From positions 1 to 64,000 of the forward strand of contig DXFL01000017.1 in the NCBI GenBank assembly GCA_019114445.1: a stretch of 64,000 bases of DNA, read 5' to 3'. Below are positions 26,938-34,921 of this stretch, one piece after another. The stretch comes from Candidatus Barnesiella excrementigallinarum (GTDB lineage: Bacteria; Bacteroidota; Bacteroidia; Bacteroidales; Barnesiellaceae). Within the stretch, counting starts at the first letter, position 1; the number at the start of each line of letters is the position of its first letter. Made by a program: the position numbers and the translations under genes. Under the pieces are notes generated by a model. It had not been told where the DNA came from. It worked only from the letters and a program-made list of their open reading frames with translations, and ran no database searches.

Positions 26938-29220
26938 ATGAAAAAAATCCTCATCATCTCTTGCCTGTGGTGCTGTATCGCCCTGTTTACAGGATATGCT
27001 ACAACCGTCACACAAGACACTCCTTTAAATATCACCCCCACGCCCAAAAGTCTGGTACAAAAAAGCGGGACCTTCGCCATAACCCCGAAAACCGTTTTTG
27101 TCACCGGCAAAACCCAACGGGACGAACTGCAAAAAATAGCCGGCTATTTCCAAACCAAAATACAACACGCTACCGGCTACGACTTGGCAATCAAGAACAG
27201 CGGCAGCTCCAACTGCATTTCGCTGCAAATCGACCGATCGCTGAAAGTCGGCGACGAAGGTTATCAATTGAGCGTCACCTCCAAACGGGTATCGGTCAAG
27301 GCAAAAACCCCGCAAGGCCTATTTTACGGTATGCAATCGGTCATGCAACTGCTCCCCCCTCAAATCGAGAGTGAGCAGCCTGTCGAGGGTATCGACTGGG
27401 TCATGCCTTGTGTCGAAATCAGTGACGAACCGGCCTACGGTTATCGGGGTATGATGCTCGACGTGTGCCGTCATTTCCACGACGTCGAATTTGTGAAAAA
27501 ACAACTCGACATCATGGCTATGTTCAAGATGAACCGGTTCCATTGGCACCTCACCGACGACCAATTATGGACCATCGAAATAAAAAAATATCCTCGCCTT
27601 GCCCAAGTAGGCTCGGTACGCAGGAATGCCGACGGCTCCATACACCGGGGCTTCTACACCCAAGAACAAATTAAAGAGGTCGTAGCCTATGCCGCCGACC
27701 GCTTTATTACCGTCATTCCCGAAATAGAACTTCCGGGACACGCTTTGGCTGCCCTTACGGCCTACCCCGAATACTCCTGCACAGGAGGTCCATTTGAATT
27801 GCGCAACAAATGGAGTATCGAAGAAAATGTATATTGCGCCGGGAACGACAAGACGTTTGAATTTTTAGAGGATATTATCAACGAAGTAATCCCGCTCTTC
27901 CCCGGCAAATATTTCCATATCGGTGGCGACGAATGCCCCAAAAAGAGATGGGACGCTTGCCCCAAATGCCAACAACGGATTAAAGACGAGAACTTGAAAG
28001 ACTCGCACGAACTGCAAAGCTATTTCATACACCGTATCGAAAAAATCATTCTGGCTCACGGGAAATCGATGATTGGCTGGGACGAAATACTCGAAGGCGG
28101 ACTGGCTCCTTCGGCAACAGTTATGTCGTGGCGGGGCGAAGAGGGTGGCATTACGGCTGCCTCGATGGGACACGATGTAATTATGACTCCCTCGAAATGG
28201 CTCTATGTCGACGCCGGTCAAGGGGCTGTCGAGGCCGAACCCATTGCCATCAAATTTGCGGTCATGCTCGACAAAATTTACAATTACGATCCCTCCTCCG
28301 AGAAAATACCCGAAAACCTGCGCCACCACGTGCTGGGAGCACAATGCAATATGTGGACCGAATATGCCGTCACACCCGAATATACCGAGTATCTGCTCTA
28401 CCCGCGTATGCTGGCTTTGGCCGAATTGGATTGGACACCCAAAACAAAAAAAGACTACAACTCTTTCGCCCGACGGCTCGATTCTCAATTGGTACGGCTC
28501 GATATGCACCATATCAATTACCACATTCCCATGCCCGAAGGCCCCATGGCGAACCGTATCGCCTACATCGACAATACGACACTCACCTTCCACAACAGCC
28601 GCAACTATCCTATGGTATACACCATCGACGGTAACGAACCGAATGCCTCATCGACCAAATACGAAACTCCCCTATCGTTCGATCACGACGCTACCGTGAA
28701 GATAGCCACATTGCTACCCTCCGGCAAACTGAGCCCCACACGCACCATCGAAGTCGTTAAGGAAAACCTCATGCCCGCCACCGACAAAGCCACGCAACCG
28801 GGCATCGAAGTCCGTCGTACCGAAGGGAATCTCTATTTTGTAAAAGATGTGGAAGGCGCCTATTGGAGCGACCCGGAAGTGGTGAAAGATTTCGACTTCA
28901 AACCCAATATCGACGATAAAGGAGCATACTGCTATACCGGCTATTTCGAAGTGCCCGCCGATGGCATATACTATTTCTCCTCCGAAATGGACGAGTTGCA
29001 AATCGACGGCCGAGTGGTTATCAGCAACGACGGCAAACTCATACGCCACTCGCACACCCGCAACTCCATAGCCCTGCAAAAGGGGAAACACGCATTCCGG
29101 TTGTTAATGATCAACAACAACATAGGTGGATACTTGCGGACTTGGAACAACAAAGGATTCATCATGGCTACCGAAGGTAGCGAACTGAAACTGCCCGACA
29201 TCCACACATTATCGCATTAA
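26938..29220 (+). CDS. beta-N-acetylhexosaminidase, GH20, with C-terminal PA14-like domain
   Basis: A 760-residue exported GH20 enzyme. Signal peptide 1-22; GH20b domain (about 30-155); catalytic barrel with HWHLTDDQLWTIEIKKYP and HIGGDECPKKRW, catalytic pair Asp331-Glu332. Then a chitobiase-type beta domain (about 545-610) and a C-terminal PA14-like domain (about 640-760, ADGIYYFSSEMDELQIDGR, RNSIALQKGKHAFRLL), which in other enzymes helps bind glycan. The four cysteines near CPKCQ may bind metal or form disulfides. It ends the locus and is followed by a strong hairpin. Confidence 0.94.
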   Translation: MKKILIISCLWCCIALFTGYATTVTQDTPLNITPTPKSLVQKSGTFAITPKTVFVTGKTQRDELQKIAGYFQTKIQHATGYDLAIKNSGSSNCISLQIDRSLKVGDEGYQLSVTSKRVSVKAKTPQGLFYGMQSVMQLLPPQIESEQPVEGIDWVMPCVEISDEPAYGYRGMMLDVCRHFHDVEFVKKQLDIMAMFKMNRFHWHLTDDQLWTIEIKKYPRLAQVGSVRRNADGSIHRGFYTQEQIKEVVAYAADRFITVIPEIELPGHALAALTAYPEYSCTGGPFELRNKWSIEENVYCAGNDKTFEFLEDIINEVIPLFPGKYFHIGGDECPKKRWDACPKCQQRIKDENLKDSHELQSYFIHRIEKIILAHGKSMIGWDEILEGGLAPSATVMSWRGEEGGITAASMGHDVIMTPSKWLYVDAGQGAVEAEPIAIKFAVMLDKIYNYDPSSEKIPENLRHHVLGAQCNMWTEYAVTPEYTEYLLYPRMLALAELDWTPKTKKDYNSFARRLDSQLVRLDMHHINYHIPMPEGPMANRIAYIDNTTLTFHNSRNYPMVYTIDGNEPNASSTKYETPLSFDHDATVKIATLLPSGKLSPTRTIEVVKENLMPATDKATQPGIEVRRTEGNLYFVKDVEGAYWSDPEVVKDFDFKPNIDDKGAYCYTGYFEVPADGIYYFSSEMDELQIDGRVVISNDGKLIRHSHTRNSIALQKGKHAFRLLMINNNIGGYLRTWNNKGFIMATEGSELKLPDIHTLSH

Positions 29221-29237
29221 TCATAAAATCGGCAGAC

Positions 29238-29282
29238 AAGAGGCGGGGAAAATAAGCCGGCAACGGTTACTCCCCGCCTCTT
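29238..29282 (+). terminator. intrinsic terminator at the end of the glycan locus
   Basis: AAGAGGCGGGGA pairs perfectly with TCCCCGCCTCTT, with a smaller inner stem (AGCCGGCAACGGTT) in the loop, followed by CTTGT. Position and strength fit the end of the polysaccharide utilization transcript. Confidence 0.75.
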
Positions 29283-29318
29283 CTTGTATCAGGAGGAACC
29301 ATCGAACGCAAAATAAAA

Positions 29319-29349
29319 TTTGTTTCTCCCTTCCTTTACACTATCTTTA
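29319..29349 (+). promoter_or_regulatory. promoter of the small TPR gene
   Basis: TTTG (29319-29322), 19 bases, TATCTTTA (29342-29349), one base off the TAnnTTTG consensus. The start codon at 29371 lies 22 bases further on. Confidence 0.6.
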
Positions 29350-29370
29350 CGCCTCAAAAAGAGAAAAAAC

Positions 29371-29643
29371 ATGGTATCGACAGAAAAGATAAACCAACTT
29401 ATCGGAGAGAACCAACTGGAAAAAGCTCTCGCCTGTATCGACGAACGTTTGGCCGGCAACCCGCACGACGATACCGCCTACTATTTGAAAGGCAAAGTTT
29501 TTTGGAAACAAGGAAACTGGAAACTCACCATCGAAAATTACCTGAAAGCCGTAGAGATAAATCCCGAAAGTCCGGCCAAACAGGCCTACGAAATGGTGAT
29601 GGAAATTATCAATTTTTCTAACCCCGACCTGTACAACCCATAA
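29371..29643 (+). CDS. small tetratricopeptide-repeat protein
   Basis: A 90-residue cytoplasmic protein consisting of about two TPR units (KALACIDERLAGNPHDDTAYYLKGKVFWKQGNWKLTIENYLKAVEINPES). The upstream in-frame ATG at 29320 is rejected because it falls on the promoter -33 element. TPR proteins mediate protein contacts; no partner can be named. It has its own promoter and faces the membrane protein gene at 29675 tail to tail. Confidence 0.75.
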   Translation: MVSTEKINQLIGENQLEKALACIDERLAGNPHDDTAYYLKGKVFWKQGNWKLTIENYLKAVEINPESPAKQAYEMVMEIINFSNPDLYNP

Positions 29644-29674
29644 TACCGCAAGCGGGAAAATCTCCTATATGCCT

Positions 29675-29968
29675 TTACAGCACCAAAATAAACATGGCCA
29701 AATAGACCAAAATCTGCAAACCCTGTAATATCCACGCCACCTCCTTGCGCGTGGCATAGACCCGATAACTGATCCACGTCGACAGCACCACATACAGCGG
29801 AAGCAACATGACAAAAGTCCACGGCAAAGTATTGTCCATACCACTATCGGTAAAAACATCGGTAGCCCGGCTCATCAACAAGGGCCAAGCAAAAAGGGGT
29901 GAGGCTGTCACCAAAATCAAAATCTTAAACCAGCCGGGTATACGTGGCGATTGCTTTTCGGTTGTCAT
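29675..29968 (-). CDS. small inner-membrane protein of unknown function
   Basis: A 97-residue protein with probably three membrane segments (about residues 17-34, 50-68 and 76-96, the last IVY-rich and ending LAMFILVL). The start at 29968 (MTTEKQSP) is preferred over the frame from 30061, whose extra residues come from the repeat array. A -7-like TATCTTTG (29986-29993, minus strand) sits 18 bases upstream. I do not recognise a family. Confidence 0.65.
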   Translation of the reverse strand: MTTEKQSPRIPGWFKILILVTASPLFAWPLLMSRATDVFTDSGMDNTLPWTFVMLLPLYVVLSTWISYRVYATRKEVAWILQGLQILVYLAMFILVL

Positions 29969-29979
29969 AACACAAATAT

Positions 29980-30205
29980 TTTCTTCAAAGATAGCGAAAG
30001 TCGAAAGCAGAAAGCCAAACTTGTTTGAGCTTTTTGCTGAGACGCATCCTATTTTCTTCAAAGATAGCGAAAGGTGAGTGCAGAGGCAAATGAAAACGAA
30101 GTTTTCAATTTTACTATGCCGAACCGCATCCTATCTTATGTAAAGATAGCGAAAGTCGAAAGCAGAAAGCCAAACTTGTTTGAGCTTTTTTGTTCAGCCG
30201 CATCC
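29980..30205 (-). repeat. three-unit tandem intergenic repeat with promoter-like elements
   Basis: Three units begin with (C/T)AAAGATAGCGAAAG at 29986, 30059 and 30140 (about 73 and 81 bases apart). The first and third share 40 further bases through GCCAAACTTGTTTGAGC. The middle one carries a different insert with the palindrome GAAAACGAAGTTTTC. Units end with CGCATCC. Read on the minus strand each unit shows TATCTTTG or TATCTTTA, the Bacteroidetes -7 box, and two have TTTG 22 bases upstream. They could act as stacked promoters for the membrane protein gene. No protein gene lies in this 340-base gap. Confidence 0.75.
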
Positions 30206-30272
30206 CACTCGTATAAAAAATAGGGAAATTGAGATTGAAATGTAAAAAAGGTGTCAATATAAAAATTTGATG

Positions 30273-30280
30273 TACCTTTG
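30273..30280 (+). promoter_or_regulatory. -7 element of panB
   Basis: TACCTTTG is an exact TAnnTTTG match ending 27 bases before the panB start at 30308. No exact TTTG is present at -33. Confidence 0.55.
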
Positions 30281-30307
30281 TCCCAGCAATTAAAACATTC
30301 AAACATT

Positions 30308-31126
30308 ATGTCTACTTATACCGAAGATACTCGTAAAGTAACGACTCACCGCCTGATGGAAATGAAACTGCGCGGCGAAAAAATCTCGATGTTGACTGCC
30401 TACGATTTTTCGATGGCAACCCTTATAGACCAAGCCGGGATTGATGTGATTCTGGTAGGCGACTCGGCCTCCAACGTCATGGCAGGTAATGTCACCACTT
30501 TGCCGATTACACTCGACCAAATGATCTACCACGGCAAATCGGTAGTCCGCGCTGTAAAACGCGCTTTGGTAGTGGTAGATATGCCGTTCGGGTCGTACCA
30601 AGGCAACTCCAAAGAGGCTGTCGCTTCGGCAATCCGAATTATGAAAGAGACTCATGCCGACTGTGTGAAGATGGAAGGCGGCGCCGAAATACGCGAATCG
30701 GTAGAACGTATCCTCAGTGCCGGTATCCCGGTAATGGGACATTTGGGCTTAACCCCCCAATCGATTAACAAATTCGGCACCTACACCGTACGCGCCCGCG
30801 AAGAGGCCGAAGCCAACAAGCTAATCGAGGATGCCCATCTGCTCGAAGAAATCGGGTGCTTCGCGCTCGTTCTCGAAAAGATACCGGCCTCACTGGCTAC
30901 GCGGGTAGCCCAAGAATTGAAGATACCCGTTATCGGTATCGGAGCCGGTGGCGGTGTAGACGGGCAAGTACTCGTCATGCACGATATGCTGGGCATAAAC
31001 AAAGGGTTCTCGCCTCGTTTCCTTCGCCGATATGCCGATTTGAGCACAACCATCACCGAAGCCGTACAAGCCTATGTAAAAGATGTGAAGACCAAAGATT
31101 TCCCCAACGAAAAGGAACAATACTAA
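30308..31126 (+). CDS. panB: 3-methyl-2-oxobutanoate hydroxymethyltransferase
   Basis: A 272-residue cytosolic enzyme that transfers a hydroxymethyl group from methylene-tetrahydrofolate to 2-oxoisovalerate, giving ketopantoate, the first committed step to pantothenate and CoA. Strong family motifs: [53 protein letters not shown], and the end-part [24 protein letters not shown]. The start at 30308 is used because the ten extra residues from 30278 overlap the -7 promoter box. It stands alone, closed by the terminator at 31159. Confidence 0.96.
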   Translation: MSTYTEDTRKVTTHRLMEMKLRGEKISMLTAYDFSMATLIDQAGIDVILVGDSASNVMAGNVTTLPITLDQMIYHGKSVVRAVKRALVVVDMPFGSYQGNSKEAVASAIRIMKETHADCVKMEGGAEIRESVERILSAGIPVMGHLGLTPQSINKFGTYTVRAREEAEANKLIEDAHLLEEIGCFALVLEKIPASLATRVAQELKIPVIGIGAGGGVDGQVLVMHDMLGINKGFSPRFLRRYADLSTTITEAVQAYVKDVKTKDFPNEKEQY

Positions 31127-31158
31127 CCGGCCGACACTCAACCCCATTTATAACATTA

Positions 31159-31200
31159 ACCGAGAGGCTCCCGTTTTTTGTCGGGAGCCTCTCGGTCTTT
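31159..31200. terminator. bidirectional terminator between panB and mscL
   Basis: ACCGAGAGGCTCCCG pairs perfectly with CGGGAGCCTCTCGGT around an 8-base T-rich loop and is followed by CTTTT. The two genes are convergent, so it serves at least panB. Confidence 0.85.
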
Positions 31201-31226
31201 TACAAAACAACCCAACCGCCCCGAAA

Positions 31227-31661
31227 CTATTTCCGTTCCTGAGTTTTCAACAAATCGCGAATCTCGGTCAACAGTTTCACCTCGGCCGAAGGTTCCGGCG
31301 CTGCCGGCGGAGCCGCCTCGACTTTCTTCTTCTCGGTAAGCCGAGTTACAATCCGAATAAACAAGAATATCGAAAATGCAATAATGAGGAAATCGAAAGT
31401 CGTCTGCAAAAAATTCCCGTAATTGAGCGTAACAGCCGGCTGTTCCACCCCGTTTACCACCTTCGCGGCCTTCATGACCCACTTCAACTCGGTGAAATTG
31501 ACACCCCCGACCAAAACTCCAAGCAAAGGCATAATAATATCGGCTACCAACGACGAGACAATCTTCCCGAATGCTCCGCCAATAATCACACCCACGGCTA
31601 AATCGATCACGTTGCCGCGCATGGCAAATTTTTTAAAGTCGGCTAAAAAAGAACTTTTCAT
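31227..31661 (-). CDS. mscL: large-conductance mechanosensitive channel
   Basis: A 144-residue inner-membrane channel that opens under extreme membrane tension to release solutes in hypo-osmotic shock. The N-terminal amphipathic helix and pore-lining TM1 are clear ([31 protein letters not shown]), as are TM2 (about residues 85-105, [15 protein letters not shown]) and the charged C-terminal helix ([11 protein letters not shown]). The loop between the helices is slightly long. Start at 31661 (MKSSFLADF) is chosen over the ATG seven codons upstream. Confidence 0.96.
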   Translation of the reverse strand: MKSSFLADFKKFAMRGNVIDLAVGVIIGGAFGKIVSSLVADIIMPLLGVLVGGVNFTELKWVMKAAKVVNGVEQPAVTLNYGNFLQTTFDFLIIAFSIFLFIRIVTRLTEKKKVEAAPPAAPEPSAEVKLLTEIRDLLKTQERK

Positions 31662-31772
31662 AACGGTACAATTTATTATCATCAGATAGTTTACTCACAT
31701 TCAAGGAAATGCAAATAAAGAAATTTTTCTTTTATTTTCACATTCACGTATACTGTATTCAAAAAAAATATA

Positions 31773-31780
31773 TACCTTTG
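31773..31780 (+). promoter_or_regulatory. -7 element before the small lipoprotein and gapA
   Basis: TACCTTTG is an exact TAnnTTTG match 31 bases before the small lipoprotein start. No such element lies between that ORF and gapA, so both are probably on one transcript. Confidence 0.6.
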
Positions 31781-31811
31781 CAGTGCAATTTTAGGAATAA
31801 AGTACAAAATT

Positions 31812-31886
31812 ATGAAATATAAAATTGCCTTTTTGATTGTTTGGCTTGTCCTCATGAGCAGTTGCGCTACCCCATGCGGTTGTTAA
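31812..31886 (+). CDS. 24-residue small lipoprotein upstream of gapA
   Basis: ATG to TAA encodes MKYKIAFLIVWLVLMSSCATPCGC. It has a positively charged start, a hydrophobic core and a lipobox-like MSSC, leaving a mature lipopeptide of only about seven residues (CATPCGC) if processed. It is too short for standard gene calling. It sits between a consensus -7 box and gapA, about 100 bases before the gapA start. A hairpin (AAACAAT / ATTGTTT, 31885-31910) follows its stop. It may be a real small lipoprotein or a leader ORF; no function is known to me. Confidence 0.6.
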   Translation: MKYKIAFLIVWLVLMSSCATPCGC

Positions 31887-31975
31887 ACAATGCGGCAATA
31901 GTAATTGTTTGAAGGAAGCGGGACAAAAGAAAAGAAGAAAAACGAAACATTATTTTTTATTCAATAAACACTTAA

Positions 31976-32998
<1,023 letters not shown>

Positions 32999-33020
32999 TC
33001 AATATCCCGCGATAAATCAC

Positions 33021-33052
33021 AAAAAAGCCGGTCAACAATGACCGGCTTTTTT
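33021..33052 (+). terminator. intrinsic terminator of gapA
   Basis: AAAAAAGCCGGTCA pairs with TGACCGGCTTTTTT around a 4-base loop (14 base pairs including the A/T tracts), followed by CGTTT. Confidence 0.9.
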
Positions 33053-33145
33053 CGTTTAATCCGACAGGTACACCCTCGCCATATACCCCTGAGGTATCCT
33101 TCTTATACCACGCCACACCTCCCGGATTCTCCCTTATCGAGTAGT

Positions 33146-33469
33146 TTATACATATATAACACCATACCCCGACAAAAAGTTACTCAACAACGGTAAAATT
33201 TCACCTACCGCACGCCCCATGTTACCCGTCACTCTCACCGGCATATCGGTATATTGCGGTTCTATACCGCAAATCATCGACACCGCCTTATGCTCACGCT
33301 CAGACAATCCAATCTCACACATCAGCAAATAGGCCACCCCTTCGAACTCGATCTCGGCCTCGTGACGCACACTCTTGCGCGGTTTTTCCTCCCGTTCATA
33401 AGCTACCAGCCAATGCGCCGCTGCCAAAGAAGCCAAAGCCGGCGCCTCCCATTCAATTGTTTTCATCAT
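33146..33469 (-). CDS. hypothetical protein divergent from the S24 repressor
   Basis: A 107-residue soluble protein (MMKTIEWEAPALASLAAAHW...). The start at 33469 is preferred because GGGGAG lies just upstream; an in-frame ATG at 33511 would add 14 residues. It has an alternating helix/strand look and no membrane segment or known motif. It is transcribed away from the repressor gene, and the palindromes between them could control both. I do not recognise it. Confidence 0.5.
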   Translation of the reverse strand: MMKTIEWEAPALASLAAAHWLVAYEREEKPRKSVRHEAEIEFEGVAYLLMCEIGLSEREHKAVSMICGIEPQYTDMPVRVTGNMGRAVGEILPLLSNFLSGYGVIYV

Positions 33470-33566
33470 TCGCTTCTCCCCTTTTACCACATCCCGCCGG
33501 GGTATATTCACACAGCATTTACCTGTTTTGCCTGTGCCTCTCTCCCTTTTGTTTATTTTTATAATA

Positions 33567-33577
33567 GGTAATATACC
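33567..33577 (+). promoter_or_regulatory. possible third repressor site (partial match)
   Basis: GGTAATATACC resembles the cores GGTAATAAAACC and GGTAATTTTACC of the two palindromes downstream but is one base shorter. It lies between the two divergent genes. Confidence 0.3.
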
Positions 33578-33618
33578 CCGGTTAGATATGGATAATTATG
33601 TTAATTATTTGTCTATTA

Positions 33619-33649
33619 TTTGATTATTTGAAAAAAGTTTCTACCTTTG
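33619..33649 (+). promoter_or_regulatory. promoter of the S24 repressor gene
   Basis: TTTG (33619-33622), 19 bases, TACCTTTG (33642-33649): an exact match to the Bacteroidetes consensus. The downstream end overlaps the palindrome at 33647, so a protein bound there would block the promoter. Confidence 0.75.
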
Positions 33650-33672
33650 TTGTGGTAATAAAACCACAACAA
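33647..33672 (+). promoter_or_regulatory. operator-like palindrome at the repressor promoter
   Basis: TTGTTGTGGT, six bases, ACCACAACAA: a perfect 10-base inverted repeat overlapping the -7 box and transcription start. With its relative at 33707 it gives the pattern TTRTGGTAATWWWACCAYAW. Confidence 0.65.
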
Positions 33673-33706
33673 ATATACCATACAGATTTTCGAAATGCAA
33701 ATTATT

Positions 33707-33724
33707 TATGGTAATTTTACCATA
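33707..33724 (+). promoter_or_regulatory. second operator-like palindrome
   Basis: TATGGTAA, TT, TTACCATA: a perfect 8-base inverted repeat in the leader of the repressor gene. Its centre lies about 56 bases (five to six helical turns) from that of the first palindrome. Confidence 0.6.
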
Positions 33725-33750
33725 TAACAGCTAAAATAATTTTTCTTCTT

Positions 33751-34446
33751 ATGGAAAACGAAGCTAAAATAGAGAGGATCAAGCAACTAATAGACGACCT
33801 CGGGATTACCCAGTCGGAGTTTGCCAAACGAATATCGATCGATGCCTCCAATTTTTCGAAACATCTCACCGGCAAATTGGCCATAAGCGATTCGCTCATC
33901 AACAAAATAGTCGTCGAACTGGGAGTATCGAAAGAATGGCTCGCAACCGGTAACGGAACCATGTACCCGGTATCGAACAACGACTTGCACACACACATAC
34001 GCACAGTCACCCTCCCCTCGGAAGCCATCACCACCGAAGGGCGCAGCGGCGCAAAAGTCTACGGGCTCGATGTCACAGCCGGCAACTTTGCCCGCGACCG
34101 TATGTTCACCGACGATTTGGTCATCGGGAGTATCGATGTCCCCTTTATCAATCCCGATTGCAGTATTGTAAAAGTGAGCGGCGACAGCATGAAACCCATC
34201 ATCAACAACGGCGATATGATTGCTATTCGCGAGATAAAAAATCCCAACCTCATTTTTTGGGGGCAGATTTACGTTGTCTTGCTCGAAGACTACCGTATGG
34301 TGAAATATGTGCGCAAGCATGAAAACCCGAACCGGGTAATCCTGCGCAGCGAAAATAAGGAGTACGACGACATCGAAATCGAAAAGCGGGATATCTGCGA
34401 CCTTTTTATTGTCGAAAACATTATCCACATCGACAATCGCATTTAA
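33751..34446 (+). CDS. XRE-family repressor with S24 (LexA/cI-like) peptidase domain
   Basis: A 231-residue regulator. Residues ~5-65 form an XRE helix-turn-helix (GITQSEFAKRISIDASNFSKHLTGK). Residues ~105-225 form an S24 self-cleavage domain with the nucleophile Ser146 (SGDSMKP) and general base Lys185 (YRMVKYV). Such proteins bind operators as dimers and inactivate themselves by cleavage when stimulated, classically in the DNA-damage response. A consensus promoter and two palindromes directly upstream suggest autorepression. There are no phage genes nearby, so it appears to be a chromosomal regulator. Confidence 0.9.
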   Translation: MENEAKIERIKQLIDDLGITQSEFAKRISIDASNFSKHLTGKLAISDSLINKIVVELGVSKEWLATGNGTMYPVSNNDLHTHIRTVTLPSEAITTEGRSGAKVYGLDVTAGNFARDRMFTDDLVIGSIDVPFINPDCSIVKVSGDSMKPIINNGDMIAIREIKNPNLIFWGQIYVVLLEDYRMVKYVRKHENPNRVILRSENKEYDDIEIEKRDICDLFIVENIIHIDNRI

Positions 34447-34485
34447 CCCGAATTCCGTCACACCACAAACCGAAAGAGGAGAAAC

Positions 34486-34836
34486 ATGGCAGCTACATTG
34501 GAACAGGTAATCGCAGAATCGAACGACGAAATGGAAATATGGTCGTCGGTTACCGTATGGCGCAACAGCAACAACGAACTGATGGTCCGATTGGAATTTG
34601 CCGACAGCGATGATCCCAAACGGAATTATCAACTCTCTGCAATTATCGACAGAGACGAAATAAAGAGCTTAGCCGCCTCCTTAGGCAGCACCACCGATTC
34701 GTTGCCGGCCGTCTTTTTCGACCGCTTCGGCACCACCTCCAACTGCATGGTTCCATCGGAAGTAGAAGCCCTCTTTCAAGAAATCTTGAATTTTATTCTC
34801 GACAACGGAGCCCGCTATCGGCTAAACAGAGAGTAA
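34486..34836 (+). CDS. hypothetical protein following the repressor
   Basis: A 116-residue soluble acidic protein (MAATLEQVIAESNDEMEIWSS...). It begins with a short helix, continues with strands (TVWRNSNNELMVRLEFADSD), and ends in a helix (VEALFQEILNFILDNGARY). There is no signal peptide and no motif that I recognise. It starts 39 bases after the repressor gene with no promoter between, so it is probably in the same operon and regulon. Confidence 0.6.
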   Translation: MAATLEQVIAESNDEMEIWSSVTVWRNSNNELMVRLEFADSDDPKRNYQLSAIIDRDEIKSLAASLGSTTDSLPAVFFDRFGTTSNCMVPSEVEALFQEILNFILDNGARYRLNRE

Positions 34837-34846
34837 ACCAAATAAA

Positions 34847-34878
34847 TTTGCTTCTACACTCGGTTTGCACTATCTTTG
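34847..34878 (+). promoter_or_regulatory. promoter of the BspA-like gene
   Basis: TTTG (34847-34850), 20 bases, TATCTTTG (34871-34878), an exact consensus match. The expected start near 34885 leaves a 37-base leader to the ATG at 34922 and rules out the ATG at 34865. Confidence 0.75.
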
Positions 34879-34921
34879 CACATTAAATATGCAAAAATCA
34901 CCAACGGCTTATTTTTTCTCC

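Noticed and set aside
29980-30205. CRISPR-like array
   Set aside because: Only three unequal units, with repeat parts longer than the spacers and palindromic inserts; no cas genes nearby.
33751-34446. Prophage or integrative element suggested by the cI-like repressor
   Set aside because: No integrase, structural phage genes, attachment-site repeats or change in base composition are visible on either side.
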